Positions 8,515 to 17,185 of a stretch of DNA of 19,321 nt are shown here, in pieces. The stretch is taken from the NCBI GenBank assembly GCA_035605975.1, contig DATNGG010000026.1, positions 1-19,321 of the forward strand, read 5' to 3'. Under the pieces are notes generated by a model that saw nothing but the letters and a program-made list of their open reading frames with translations, was not told the DNA's origin and did no database searches. How positions within the stretch are numbered: position 1 is the first letter of the stretch; the number at the start of each line of letters is the position of its first letter. Source of the DNA: CAIKMD01 sp035605975. Its GTDB lineage: Bacteria > Pseudomonadota > Alphaproteobacteria > ATCC43930 > CGMCC-115725. Made by a program: the position numbers and the translations under genes.

Positions 8515-9174
8515 ATGACGTGCTTTCATCGAAGTTTGACAATGTTCGCCGTGGCGATGTCGCTGGCGCTGCCGCCGGCGGGAATTGCGGCGGCGCAGAT
8601 GGGTCCGCGCAGCCAACCGCCGGCCGCTTCCGATCAAGACGGTTCCGGCTCCGGTCCTGGTTATCGCCATGGCTACGGCCCGGGCATGATGTGGGGTTGG
8701 GGCGCGGCAGGTCCAGGCGCGCGCGGGGGCGGCTGGGACCGCGGCATGATGTGGGGCTACGGACCCGGCATGATGTTCGGCGGCGGCTGGGGGCCGGGAA
8801 TGATGTGGGGCTATGGCGGCCCGGGCATCCGCAGCGGCGAGAATTTCGCCGAAGGGCAGCTCGCTTTCCTCAAGACCGAGCTCAAGATCACGCCGCAGCA
8901 AATGCCGCTTTGGGACAAATACGCCGATTCCGTACGCCAAAGCGCGAAGACGATGTACGAGCAGCACCGCTCGCTGTTCGATCGCGACTGGTCGCGGGCT
9001 TCGTTGCCGGAGCGTCTCGACGGACGCGAGCAGATGATCGCGCTGCGCCTCGAGACGCTCAAAGCAACCGATGCGGCGCTCAAGCCGCTCTATGCCGCGC
9101 TCGACAAGGAGCAGAAGGAAATCGCCGATCAATTCCTCGGCGGACCGATGGGAGGACCGTTCGGCTTTATGTGA
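8515..9174 (+). CDS. Secreted Spy/CpxP-like protein with Gly/Met/Trp-rich segment
   Basis: This is a predicted periplasmic protein of 219 residues. Residues 1-27 are a signal peptide ending IAAAQ. Residues about 47-105 are rich in Gly, Met, Trp and Tyr, with four MM pairs (58-59, 78-79, 86-87, 96-97) set in variants of GPGMMWGYG. Residues 113-208 are helical. They hold ITPQQMPLW (125-133) and LDKEQKEIAD (196-205), which sit where the LTxxQ motifs of the Spy/CpxP family lie. Spy and CpxP are envelope-stress chaperones. Met-rich segments in other periplasmic proteins bind Cu(I). Lying 119 bp after csoR, it plausibly binds or senses periplasmic copper, though this is inferred from context. The start is fixed by AAGGAGG and the signal peptide. 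Confidence 0.85.
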   Translation: MTCFHRSLTMFAVAMSLALPPAGIAAAQMGPRSQPPAASDQDGSGSGPGYRHGYGPGMMWGWGAAGPGARGGGWDRGMMWGYGPGMMFGGGWGPGMMWGYGGPGIRSGENFAEGQLAFLKTELKITPQQMPLWDKYADSVRQSAKTMYEQHRSLFDRDWSRASLPERLDGREQMIALRLETLKATDAALKPLYAALDKEQKEIADQFLGGPMGGPFGFM

Positions 9175-9199
9175 CCGAGCGCGGCGGCGGTGGCGCGCC

Positions 9200-10474
9200 T
9201 CAGTGGCAGTCGACGCGGACGGTGAATTTCCGCGCCTTGTCGGCGATGTCGGGCGTCGACATCTCGTGCCGTGCGCCGGCCTTTTCGTAGTGGACGCGAT
9301 TGGCGTCGAGGAACTCCTCGACGATGCCGGTCTTGATCGCGAAGTTGACGCCTTGCGGAATGACACCGCCGGTGGCGATCCCGACGAGGAGTGAATTCAG
9401 CGTCGAGGAGACGACGCCGATCACGTCGCCATCCGTGTCGAGCGCCGGGCCGCCGCTATTGCCGGGCTGGATCGGCGCGCTGATCTGCAGGATGCGCGAA
9501 TCGTCCTTCGGCCCTTTGAGGGCGGTCACCGAGCCGGTGGTGATCGCCATCTCGGAGCTGACGAGGCCGTTGAGCGGAAAGCCGGTGACGACGATGGTCT
9601 CGCCGGCGCGCACGCCCGAGCTGTCGCGAAACGTGGCGGTGCCGCGCGGATGCGCCGAGATCTTGATGAGGGCGAGGTCGTTGCTCGCGTCGCGCGCCAC
9701 CACTGGCGCGTCGCTCGTCATCGCGCCGTCGAAGACTTTCGCCGTCTGGCAGGCGGCGACGACATGATTGTTGGTGAGGACGTGCTCGGCGTCGACGATG
9801 ATCCCCGAGCCGGTGCCGCCATGGACGGCGGTCGCGGTCCCCGGCTTGGCGCCTTGGGCGGTCTTGGCGCCGAGACGGAGCGCGGCTTCGCGCACGCTCT
9901 TGATGAAGGATTCGTACCAATCCGCACTGAACGCCTTTTTCCCGGGATCGAACACCGCGGGCAGGCTGGCGGTGCTGCCGGCGCGGCGCACCATCCACCG
10001 TCCGTTCCACACCGTGCCGATCGGGAAGACCTGGAACCAGACCATGTAATCGGCGGCGCCCATGTCGGGATTGAGGACGTCGTTCTGCTCATGCACCAAC
10101 GCGGTCTCGAAGGTGCGGTTCTTCATCAGCGCATTGGCGGTCTCGCGCTCCAGCATTTGATTGTCGCTGATGAAGAAGTCGGTCGCGGCAGGCTGCGGCA
10201 AGGTGCGGCTGCGCGAAAAGGCGAAAGGACGCAAGCGATCGCGGTCCGGGAGAACGATCACCGCATGACCGAGGATCGGATCGCCCTCGGCCGGCAGCTG
10301 AGCAATGGCCGTTTCGGCGCTGCTTTGCCGCGCCGCGGTCGCCGCCTCCGGCGTCGGATAGGGAACGCCATCGATCGAAACGGTGAAGCGCGGCTGCGCG
10401 CGATTGACCGGCTGGCAGCTGGTCAGCAGCAAAAGCGGCGCGGCGATGGTCGCAGCCCAGAGCCTCGATGTCAT
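9200..10474 (-). CDS. Trypsin-like serine protease (DegP/HtrA-type fold), predicted lipoprotein, no PDZ domain
   Basis: The 424-residue product begins MTSRLWAATIAAPLLLLTSC, a lipoprotein signal with lipobox LTSC and the lipidated cysteine at 20. Residues about 25-205 form a domain I do not recognise (FTVSIDGVPYPTPEAA, MVWFQVFPIGTVWNGRWMVRR). The protease domain (about 215-395) has the complete triad: His237 in TNNHVV, Asp266 in SNDLALIKI and Ser340 in QPGNSGGP. It ends without the PDZ domain of classical HtrA/DegP, in a 30-residue tail with a Cys at 423 that could pair with Cys242. The ATG at 10474 has GGGG upstream and places the lipobox correctly; the frame stays open to 10567. The substrate is unknown. 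It converges on the Met-rich gene with 25 bp between the stops. Confidence 0.88.
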   Translation of the reverse strand: MTSRLWAATIAAPLLLLTSCQPVNRAQPRFTVSIDGVPYPTPEAATAARQSSAETAIAQLPAEGDPILGHAVIVLPDRDRLRPFAFSRSRTLPQPAATDFFISDNQMLERETANALMKNRTFETALVHEQNDVLNPDMGAADYMVWFQVFPIGTVWNGRWMVRRAGSTASLPAVFDPGKKAFSADWYESFIKSVREAALRLGAKTAQGAKPGTATAVHGGTGSGIIVDAEHVLTNNHVVAACQTAKVFDGAMTSDAPVVARDASNDLALIKISAHPRGTATFRDSSGVRAGETIVVTGFPLNGLVSSEMAITTGSVTALKGPKDDSRILQISAPIQPGNSGGPALDTDGDVIGVVSSTLNSLLVGIATGGVIPQGVNFAIKTGIVEEFLDANRVHYEKAGARHEMSTPDIADKARKFTVRVDCH

Positions 10475-10618
10475 GATATCCCCCATCCGCCCCAAGCCGA
10501 GGTTATCGCAACCAAAAGGGGAAGCCAACGGGACTCGCGAAGCCGGGTGAGTGCTTGGCGAGGGCAACCCGCACCTTATCCTTACCGCCTGCGCGATTGT
10601 GGAATCGTAAAAGCGTGA

Positions 10619-10638
10619 CGCCCGGCCGCCGCCGGGCG
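10619..10638 (-). terminator. GC-rich hairpin downstream of the nitronate monooxygenase-family gene
   Basis: GCCCGGC (10620-10626) and GCCGGGC (10631-10637) form a strong stem with a 4-nt loop, about 40 bp after the stop at 10679. On the minus strand it is followed by GTCACGCTTTT, so the T-tract is displaced. It may be a weak intrinsic terminator. The remaining intergenic DNA (10475-10678) shows only a weak promoter-like GATAAC near 10505 for the protease gene. Confidence 0.35.
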
Positions 10639-10678
10639 GCTGCTGCGTCGTTACCAGTCGCGGCCTCGAGTCGGCGGA

Positions 10679-11782
10679 TCAGGCGAGATGCGCGAGCGCC
10701 TCGTCCCAGATGCGCCGGGTCAGCGCGCCGGCCGGCTCGGCACGGGCGAGCGTCGCCGATTGCCCGGCCCAGGCCTGAAGCCGCGCGATGTCGCCGGCGC
10801 GAAGCGCCGCCTCGCGCATCGGCTGGGTAAGGCCGCGCTGTACCGGATAGGGCGCGGGATGCGGCGCGTCGGTTTGCGCCGCCGCACGCGCATAGTCATT
10901 GCCGATGGCGCGGCCGAGCCGGCCGCTGAAGGCCCGGGTCAGCATCGTGTCCTCGGGCTCCAATTCGGCAAGCGCTCCCGCCCAAGCGGGATGCGTTCCA
11001 GCCTCGGGACAGCGCAGGAAGGCGGTGCCGATCATCGCCGCCGCAGCGCCAAGCGTCAGCGCCGCGGCGATGCCGCGCCCATCGCCGATCCCGCCGGTGG
11101 CGATGACCGGAACTGCGAGCTTGTCGGCAAGCCGCGGCAGCAGCGCGAACAGCCCCGCCGCCTGCCGCTCCGCCGCATCCGCCGCGAAGGCGCCGCGATG
11201 CCCGCCGGCTTCCGCGCCCTGCGCGATGATCGCATCGGCGCCGGCATCCTGCGCGACCAGCGCCTCTTTGAGCGTCGTTGCGGTCGCGAACCAGGCGATG
11301 CCACGCGATTTGAGCCGCGCGATGAAGGGCGCGGGGAAGACGCCCATGATCGAGGAAACCGCGCGCGGCGCGGCTTCGATGAGCGCCTCGAGCTGCGCCG
11401 CGAAATCGGGCGGCGTGGCATCGCCGGCTTCGGGCGGAACCGGCGGGCCGAAGCGGCCGAGAAAGTCTCGCACCGCCGTTTCCTGCGCCGCATCGCGTTG
11501 CGGCGGCGGGTCGGGAATCCAGAGATTGATCTGGAAGGAGCCGTTGCTCTGGCCGCGAAACGCCGCCGCCCAATCGGCGATCCCGGCGGGTTTCGTCAAG
11601 AGCGCGCCGAAGCCGCCCATGCCGCCGGCATTGGCGACGGCGGCGGCGAGCGCGACCGGGCTCGCCCCCGCCATCGGCGCGAGCAGCACCGGCATGGCGA
11701 GGCCGTGGCGCTCGGCGAAGCGCTGCCCACGCTCCAGCGCGCGGCGGCGTCCGGCGCCGCCGGACGAATCGGCTGTCGTCAT
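10679..11782 (-). CDS. Nitronate monooxygenase / 2-nitropropane dioxygenase family flavoprotein
   Basis: This is an FMN-dependent TIM-barrel oxidoreductase of the NMO/2-NPD family. Members oxidise nitronates or serve as NAD(P)H:quinone or enoyl reductases. In the 367-residue form, PVLLAPMAGASPVALAAAVANAGGMGGFGA (31-60) is the N-terminal FMN loop. QGAEAGGHRG (188-197) holds the family His, and VPVIATGGIGDGRGIAAALTLGAAAAMIGTAFL (224-256) is the phosphate-binding region. The ATG at 11782 has AAGGAGG six bases upstream; a GTG two codons earlier would abut that site and is less likely. The gene stands alone on the minus strand, divergent from panE. The true substrate cannot be told from sequence. 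Confidence 0.9.
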   Translation of the reverse strand: MTTADSSGGAGRRRALERGQRFAERHGLAMPVLLAPMAGASPVALAAAVANAGGMGGFGALLTKPAGIADWAAAFRGQSNGSFQINLWIPDPPPQRDAAQETAVRDFLGRFGPPVPPEAGDATPPDFAAQLEALIEAAPRAVSSIMGVFPAPFIARLKSRGIAWFATATTLKEALVAQDAGADAIIAQGAEAGGHRGAFAADAAERQAAGLFALLPRLADKLAVPVIATGGIGDGRGIAAALTLGAAAAMIGTAFLRCPEAGTHPAWAGALAELEPEDTMLTRAFSGRLGRAIGNDYARAAAQTDAPHPAPYPVQRGLTQPMREAALRAGDIARLQAWAGQSATLARAEPAGALTRRIWDEALAHLA

Positions 11783-11933
11783 CCTCACCCTCCTTCATCC
11801 TGCGTTTCCGTAGAGCCTAGGCGCCGCGAGCCGGCGCGAAAACCCCTTCGCGCGTGAGAGGCCCGTGTTCTTGCCGCGGCGGCGGCGCGCCGGTAGGAAT
11901 CGCCGCGATCGCGATACGAGGCTCGGCAGAGAA

Positions 11934-12860
11934 ATGCGCATTGTCATTGTCGGCAGCGGCGGCGTCGGCGGCTATTTCGGCGCGAAGCTGGCGCGGGCGG
12001 GCGAGGAGGTGATCTTCGCCGCGCGCGGCGCGCATCTCGGCGCCATCCGCGCCGAAGGCCTCGTCATCCGCTCGGCGCTCGAGGGCGAGTGGCGGGTCGC
12101 CGTGAAGGCCGTGGCGACGCTCGCGGGCGAAGCGCCTGCCGATCTCGCCCTCGTCTGCGTCAAATCCTTCGACACCGAGGATGCCGCGGCGCTGCTGCGC
12201 CCGGTGACGGGCCCGGAAACGGCGGTGCTCTCGCTGCAGAACGGCGTCGACAACGAGGAAAAGCTTGCCCGCCTGCTCGGCGCGGGCGAGGTGCTGGGCG
12301 GCGCCGCCTATATCTTCGCGAATATCGCGGCGCCGGGCGTCATCGCGCATCATCAATTCGGCCGCATCGTGTTCGGCGCGATGCCGGGCGGGATCGGCGC
12401 GCGGCTGGGTCAGGTCGCGCAAGCCTTCGCCAAAGCCGGCATCCCTCATGAGATCGCGCCCGACATCCGCAAGACGCTGTGGGAGAAATATCTCGCGCTG
12501 ACGCCGCTCGCGGGCGTGACCGCGCTGACGCGGCTGCCGGTCAAATTCCTGCGCGAGGTGGCGGAGACGCGCCGGCTCTGGGAGATGCAGCTCGACGAGC
12601 TGCTGGCGTTGGCGCGCGCGGAAGGGATAGCGCTCGATGCGGCGGCGAAGGAGCACGCCGCCGCTTTCATCGAGGGGCTGGCGCCGACGAATTATTCATC
12701 GCTCTATCAGGATCTCGTCCAAGGCAAGCGGCTGGAGCTCGAAGCGCTGCACGGTCACGCGGTCGCGCTCGGCCGGCGCCACGACATTCCGACGCCCGCG
12801 CTCTTTGCGGTCTATGCCGCGCTCAAGCCCTATGCGATGGGCGCGCCGTCTGCCGGGTGA
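11934..12860 (+). CDS. panE: 2-dehydropantoate 2-reductase (ketopantoate reductase)
   Basis: This enzyme reduces ketopantoate to pantoate with NADPH on the way to coenzyme A. The 308 residues match the family. The Rossmann motif MRIVIVGSGGVGGYFGAKLA is at the N-terminus. VCVKSFDTEDA (75-84), LQNGVDN (101-107), the catalytic Lys185 in RKTLWEKYL, and SSLYQDLVQGKRLELEALHG (255-274) with Glu270 are all recognisable. The ATG at 11934 begins the conserved fold; an extension to 11865 is Arg-rich and unlike the family. Its Shine-Dalgarno sequence is weak (AGAGA). Paralogues with related 2-oxoacid activity exist, so pantothenate synthesis is likely but not certain. Confidence 0.92.
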   Translation: MRIVIVGSGGVGGYFGAKLARAGEEVIFAARGAHLGAIRAEGLVIRSALEGEWRVAVKAVATLAGEAPADLALVCVKSFDTEDAAALLRPVTGPETAVLSLQNGVDNEEKLARLLGAGEVLGGAAYIFANIAAPGVIAHHQFGRIVFGAMPGGIGARLGQVAQAFAKAGIPHEIAPDIRKTLWEKYLALTPLAGVTALTRLPVKFLREVAETRRLWEMQLDELLALARAEGIALDAAAKEHAAAFIEGLAPTNYSSLYQDLVQGKRLELEALHGHAVALGRRHDIPTPALFAVYAALKPYAMGAPSAG

Positions 12861-12892
12861 AGAGAGGTCCGAGAGCGCCAACACCGCGTGAT

Positions 12893-12997
12893 GTCACCCG
12901 CGGGCTTGACCCGCGAGTCCACAACTTCATTCGATCCGGGAAGACCTGGATGGCCGGGTCTCGCCCTCGCAGGGCTCGGGTCGGCCCGGCCATGACG
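12893..12997. repeat. Dispersed intergenic repeat (GTCA...TGAC type)
   Basis: The element begins GTCACCCGCGGGCTTGACCC and ends GGCCCGGCCATGAC. It contains GAGTCCA and CTGGATGGCCGGGTC, which face each other. This matches a family of palindromic elements that I recognise from many alphaproteobacterial genomes, often misread as peptides such as LDPRVH...WMAGSRP. The right half has its own small stem, CCGGGTC...GGCCCGG. It lies in the 250 bp between convergent panE and groL and carries no gene. Confidence 0.65.
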
Positions 12998-13006
12998 ATC
13001 AGTTGG

Positions 13007-13036
13007 AAAAAAGGGCCGCGGTTTCCCGCGGCCCTT
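13007..13036 (-). terminator. Rho-independent terminator of groES-groL
   Basis: On the minus strand an 11-bp perfect stem (13036-13026 with 13021-13011, core GGGCCGCGG/CCGCGGCCC) with a 4-nt loop is followed at once by six T residues (13012-13007, the last five or six overlapping the stem base). It lies 75 bp past the groL stop. Confidence 0.9.
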
Positions 13037-13050
13037 CCGAAAATTTTGCT

Positions 13051-13093
13051 TCGCAGGACGGCGAAGGGCTGAGATCGCCCTTCGCCTCTGCGA
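13051..13093 (-). other. Long hairpin just after the groL stop
   Basis: Two nested perfect arms are present: TCGCAG (13051-13056) with CTGCGA (13088-13093), and GGCGAAGGGC (13060-13069) with GCCCTTCGCC (13077-13086). They begin 17 bp after the groL stop. With no T-run directly following, this looks like an mRNA 3'-stabilising structure ahead of the terminator, or a short REP-like element. Confidence 0.6.
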
Positions 13094-13110
13094 CGCGTGT
13101 GTGCGGGTGC

Positions 13111-14751
<1,641 letters not shown>

Positions 14752-14798
14752 GTTGGGTCACTCTCCCGTTGGACTTTGAATTGCGCTGGATTGGGCGT

Positions 14799-15116
14799 TC
14801 AGGCGACTTTGCGCTTGGACGCCGGCGAACCCTCGATGATGCCCATGATATCGCTTTCCTTCATGATCATGAGCTCTTCGCCGTCGAGCTTCACCTCGGT
14901 GCCCGACCATTTGCCGAAGAGGACCCGGTCGCCGACCTTGACGTCGAGCGGCACGAGCTGGCCGTTCTCGTTGCGAGCGCCCGGGCCCGCGGCGATAATC
15001 TCGCCCTCCATCGGCTTTTCCTTGGCGGTGTCGGGAATGATGATCCCGCCCGCGGTCTTTTCGTCCTGCTCTATGCGCCGGACCACGACGCGATCGTGCA
15101 AGGGACGGAACTTCAT
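14799..15116 (-). CDS. groS: Co-chaperonin GroES (Hsp10)
   Basis: This is the heptameric lid of GroEL. The protein is 105 residues long. MKFRPLHDRVVVRRIEQDEKTAGGIIIPDTAKEKP contains the mobile loop that touches GroEL (about residues 18-32). GEIIAAGPGARNENGQLVPLDVKVGDRVLFGKWSGTEV and a C-terminal KESDIMGIIE complete the fold. AGGAGG lies six bases before the ATG. It is first in the groES-groL operon. Confidence 0.99.
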   Translation of the reverse strand: MKFRPLHDRVVVRRIEQDEKTAGGIIIPDTAKEKPMEGEIIAAGPGARNENGQLVPLDVKVGDRVLFGKWSGTEVKLDGEELMIMKESDIMGIIEGSPASKRKVA

Positions 15117-15175
15117 GAATCTCCTCCTTCTTTCTGGTCGTCAAGTAATTGGAATTGTTCGAAAGATGCGGCTTA

Positions 15176-15202
15176 TTAGCACTCAGGCCGAATGAGTGCC
15201 AC
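15176..15202 (-). promoter_or_regulatory. CIRCE element (HrcA operator)
   Basis: TTAGCACTC (15176-15184), a 9-bp spacer, then GAGTGCCAC (15194-15202). The left half is a perfect match to the consensus TTAGCACTC-N9-GAGTGCTAA and the right half matches 7 of 9. It sits at the predicted transcription start of groES, where HrcA represses in the absence of heat stress. Confidence 0.95.
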
Positions 15203-15204
15203 AA

Positions 15205-15232
15205 AGATTAGCGAAAGCTTGCCGGGTTTCAA
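15205..15232 (-). promoter_or_regulatory. Promoter of groES-groL
   Basis: On the minus strand TTGAAA (15232-15227), a 16-bp spacer and TAATCT (15210-15205). Preceded by C (CTTGAAA), the -35 also resembles the alphaproteobacterial RpoH form. The predicted start falls at the edge of CIRCE. The -35 lies in the loop of a hairpin, GCCGGGT (15221-15227) with ACCCGGC (15234-15240). Confidence 0.7.
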
Positions 15233-15280
15233 GACCCGGCCGGTGGAAAATTTTGCGGGGGGCGCCCCCGGCCGCTGCCG

Positions 15281-16522
15281 CTATTGCTTATGGGTGACCA
15301 TGGTCGGGATGCGGTTCAATTCCTCGCAGCCGGTCGCCGTCACGATCACCGTGCCGCCGATATTGACCCGGTGCCGCTCGATGCAGGCATTGGGCTCGAA
15401 GGCGAAAACCATGCCTTCCGCCAGCACGGCATCGCGCACGCGCCAGTCCATCTTGCCCTGGAAGCGCACGCCGAGCGCTTTGAGATCGATGGCATTGACC
15501 GCGCTGCGCCCCATCAGGAAATGCGGCCCGACCGAATGGAGAAGCGGCGTATAGGACCAGCAGCCGGCTTCCTTGAGCGGCTCTTCCATGATCCGGGTCA
15601 GCTCGCTGAATTTCATTCCCGGCTTCATCGCCTTGATGCCTGCGTCATAGCATTGGCGCGCGACGCGCTCGCATTTGCGGTTGGTGTCGTCGAGCGGATC
15701 GCAGGCGACCGTCATCTGCACCTGAACCTCCTGATTGCCGCAAAGCGGCATCAGCTCGGCCTGCATAAGATCGCCGCGCGCCAAGACCCGCGGCGCCTCG
15801 CCGCGCGTCGTCCAGCGCGGCGGGCCCCAGGAGAGCGTCGCCGGACCGGAATTCATCACGATCATCGGATAGCGCAGCCCGATGCCGAAGCGCAGCATCG
15901 CCGCCGTTGCCTCGGCCATGATCGCCTCTTCGCCGACGCCCGGCGCGGCGATCTCGGCGATCGCCTCGCACGCGGCCTCGGCCGCGGCGGCGGCATAGCG
16001 CACCTGCGCCAGCTCTTCCGCGGATTTCGTCAGCATCAAATAGCTGAACTCTTCCGAGATATCCTCAAAGCGCGCTTTCGGCAGCGCCGCCGCGAAGGGC
16101 GTCCAGAAATTCGCCGGGATCGCGCCGTAGGTCTCGGTCGGCGCCTGCGAGGTCAGGCCGATAACGCCGAGCTTGCCATCGGCGAGACGCTTTTCGGCGA
16201 CGATTTCGGCCACGGCCTCGCCCGAGGTGGCGACGCGCTGATCCTCGATCCAGAGCTGGTGGCCGCGCTCGGCCGACCACAGCGCGCGCAACACGCGCAG
16301 ATGCGCCCAGGTGGCGATCACCGGCTCGCCCTCCAGCGGGAAGATCACGCAGCCTTCGTTGTAATCGTCGCTGACATAGCTCTCGTACATTTCGCGCGCG
16401 CGGAAGCCGGCGATCACCGCGCCGTCGAGCCCGCGCTCGCGCAGCAGCTTGCGCAAGGCTGCCCAGCGGCGGTCGCGCTCGCGCAGAGAGAGGACGGGCG
16501 GATTGACGGCGGAGGGCGGCAT
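15281..16522 (-). CDS. M24-family (creatinase/aminopeptidase P fold) protein with altered metal site
   Basis: The 413-residue protein has an N-terminal creatinase-like domain (about 10-160) and a C-terminal pita-bread domain. Classical members bind two metals through Asp, Asp, His, Glu, Glu. Here the first Asp region reads GDLMQAELMPLCG, with Glu256 at the Asp position. The second Asp position falls in NQEVQVQMT without an Asp. His334 (VGPHFLMG) and Glu376 (FAFEPN) remain. The last Glu is lost: VNIGGTVIVT replaces the usual RIEDTVLVT. This points to a metal-free hydrolase such as creatinase, or to a divergent peptidase; the substrate is unknown. The ATG at 16522 has AAGGGAG upstream, and the frame is open to 16612. 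It may be read from the tRNA-Val side. Confidence 0.82.
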   Translation of the reverse strand: MPPSAVNPPVLSLRERDRRWAALRKLLRERGLDGAVIAGFRAREMYESYVSDDYNEGCVIFPLEGEPVIATWAHLRVLRALWSAERGHQLWIEDQRVATSGEAVAEIVAEKRLADGKLGVIGLTSQAPTETYGAIPANFWTPFAAALPKARFEDISEEFSYLMLTKSAEELAQVRYAAAAAEAACEAIAEIAAPGVGEEAIMAEATAAMLRFGIGLRYPMIVMNSGPATLSWGPPRWTTRGEAPRVLARGDLMQAELMPLCGNQEVQVQMTVACDPLDDTNRKCERVARQCYDAGIKAMKPGMKFSELTRIMEEPLKEAGCWSYTPLLHSVGPHFLMGRSAVNAIDLKALGVRFQGKMDWRVRDAVLAEGMVFAFEPNACIERHRVNIGGTVIVTATGCEELNRIPTMVTHKQ

Positions 16523-16616
16523 GGGCGGCTCCCTTGTGGCGGCGAAGGGCTGCGCGGCTCTTGGTCGATGGCGCGTTGCCGAAGGGTGGCTTGCCAACCG
16601 AAGTGCCGGCACACAG

Positions 16617-16672
16617 CCCGCCTTCGCCCTTCGGGCTTCGGCGGGAAACCTTCGCCGCTTCGCGGGCGAAGG
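16617..16672 (-). repeat. Two hairpins directly downstream of tRNA-Val
   Basis: One base past the tRNA CCA end, CCTTCGCC (16649-16656) and GGCGAAGG (16665-16672) form an 8-bp stem. On the minus strand it is followed by TTTCCC, a possible tRNA terminator. Next is CCCGCC-TTC-GCCC-TTC-GGGC-TTC-GGCGGG (16617-16645), a symmetric stem broken by TTC bulges. The GAAGGGCGAAGG wording resembles REP-type elements. Confidence 0.55.
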
Positions 16673-16673
16673 T

Positions 16674-16748
16674 TGGTGGGCGCTGTAGGGATTGAACCTA
16701 CGACCCCACCCGTGTGAAGGGTGTGCTCTCCCGCTGAGCTAAGCGCCC
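16674..16748 (-). tRNA. tRNA-Val (anticodon CAC)
   Basis: On the minus strand the 75 nt fold as a full cloverleaf. The acceptor is GGGCGCT with AGCGCCC; the D-arm is GCTC...GAGC. The anticodon stem CACCC/GGGTG holds loop TTCACAC, giving anticodon CAC for GUG codons. The T-arm is GTAGG-TTCAATC-CCTAC. The discriminator is A and the CCA end is encoded. The D-loop starts AGC and keeps GG. Confidence 0.97.
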
Positions 16749-16786
16749 GCCTTGCCGGTATTGCGGTTCGACCGCAGCCCGCCGCG

Positions 16787-16815
16787 TTTGTGCGCCGCAG
16801 CCGCGCCACTGTCAA
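16787..16815 (-). promoter_or_regulatory. Candidate promoter of tRNA-Val
   Basis: A perfect TTGACA (16815-16810) with a 17-bp spacer and the weaker CACAAA (16792-16787) lies about 38 bp upstream of the tRNA 5' end on the minus strand. Confidence 0.5.
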
Positions 16816-16848
16816 GGCGACGGGCGCGCCGCCGCTTATACCAGGGCG

Positions 16849-17067
16849 TTACGTCTCACCTTCTGAGTTCTGCTCCAAACTGGTGAGAGCCTCCTTCAAT
16901 CGGCGCAACTCGATTTCGAGCATGGCGATCTCGCGGCTGTTATCCCGTCGCGTGTAGCCTGAGCCCGTTCCAGAAGGAGACTTCAGGATCTCCAGGTGGT
17001 GCCGACACTCCTTGATCGCGTCGACCAGCTGCGTCCGTAGCGACCTTTCTTCTTCCTCCTGCTCCAT
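16849..17067 (-). CDS. Small coiled-coil protein of unknown function
   Basis: This is a 72-residue charged protein I do not recognise. It begins MEQEEEERSLRTQLVDAIKECRHHLEILKSP. A Ser/Gly linker follows (SPSGTGSGYTRRDNS), then a second helix, REIAMLEIELRRLKEALTSLEQ, with leucine heptads typical of a coiled coil. The two helices joined by a linker suggest a helical hairpin or a small oligomer. There is no signal peptide or membrane segment, and one Cys-His-His cluster (CRHH). The ATG at 17067 has GGGGG five bases upstream; a GTG two codons earlier is possible. It lies upstream of the tRNA-Val promoter on the same strand and is divergent from ftsB. Confidence 0.6.
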   Translation of the reverse strand: MEQEEEERSLRTQLVDAIKECRHHLEILKSPSGTGSGYTRRDNSREIAMLEIELRRLKEALTSLEQNSEGET

Positions 17068-17185
17068 CGTCACCCCCGTGAACGCAACGGTTCAGGATTT
17101 TAGGTTTGCGCACCGGAAGTGTGGCCTTGGCGCATTGAGAGACTGTTAAGTCACCACAAGGGCGTCCGTCGGCTGCGACTCGGCA

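Noticed and set aside
8684..8815. The repeated GGCATGATGTGGGG-like DNA as a tandem repeat element or CRISPR
   Set aside because: The units are coding, imperfect and unevenly spaced; they encode the Met-rich segment of the secreted protein.
12479..13072. A 197-codon plus-strand frame from within panE through the repeat
   Set aside because: Its first half is an out-of-frame reading of panE and its second half reads through the intergenic repeat and terminator.
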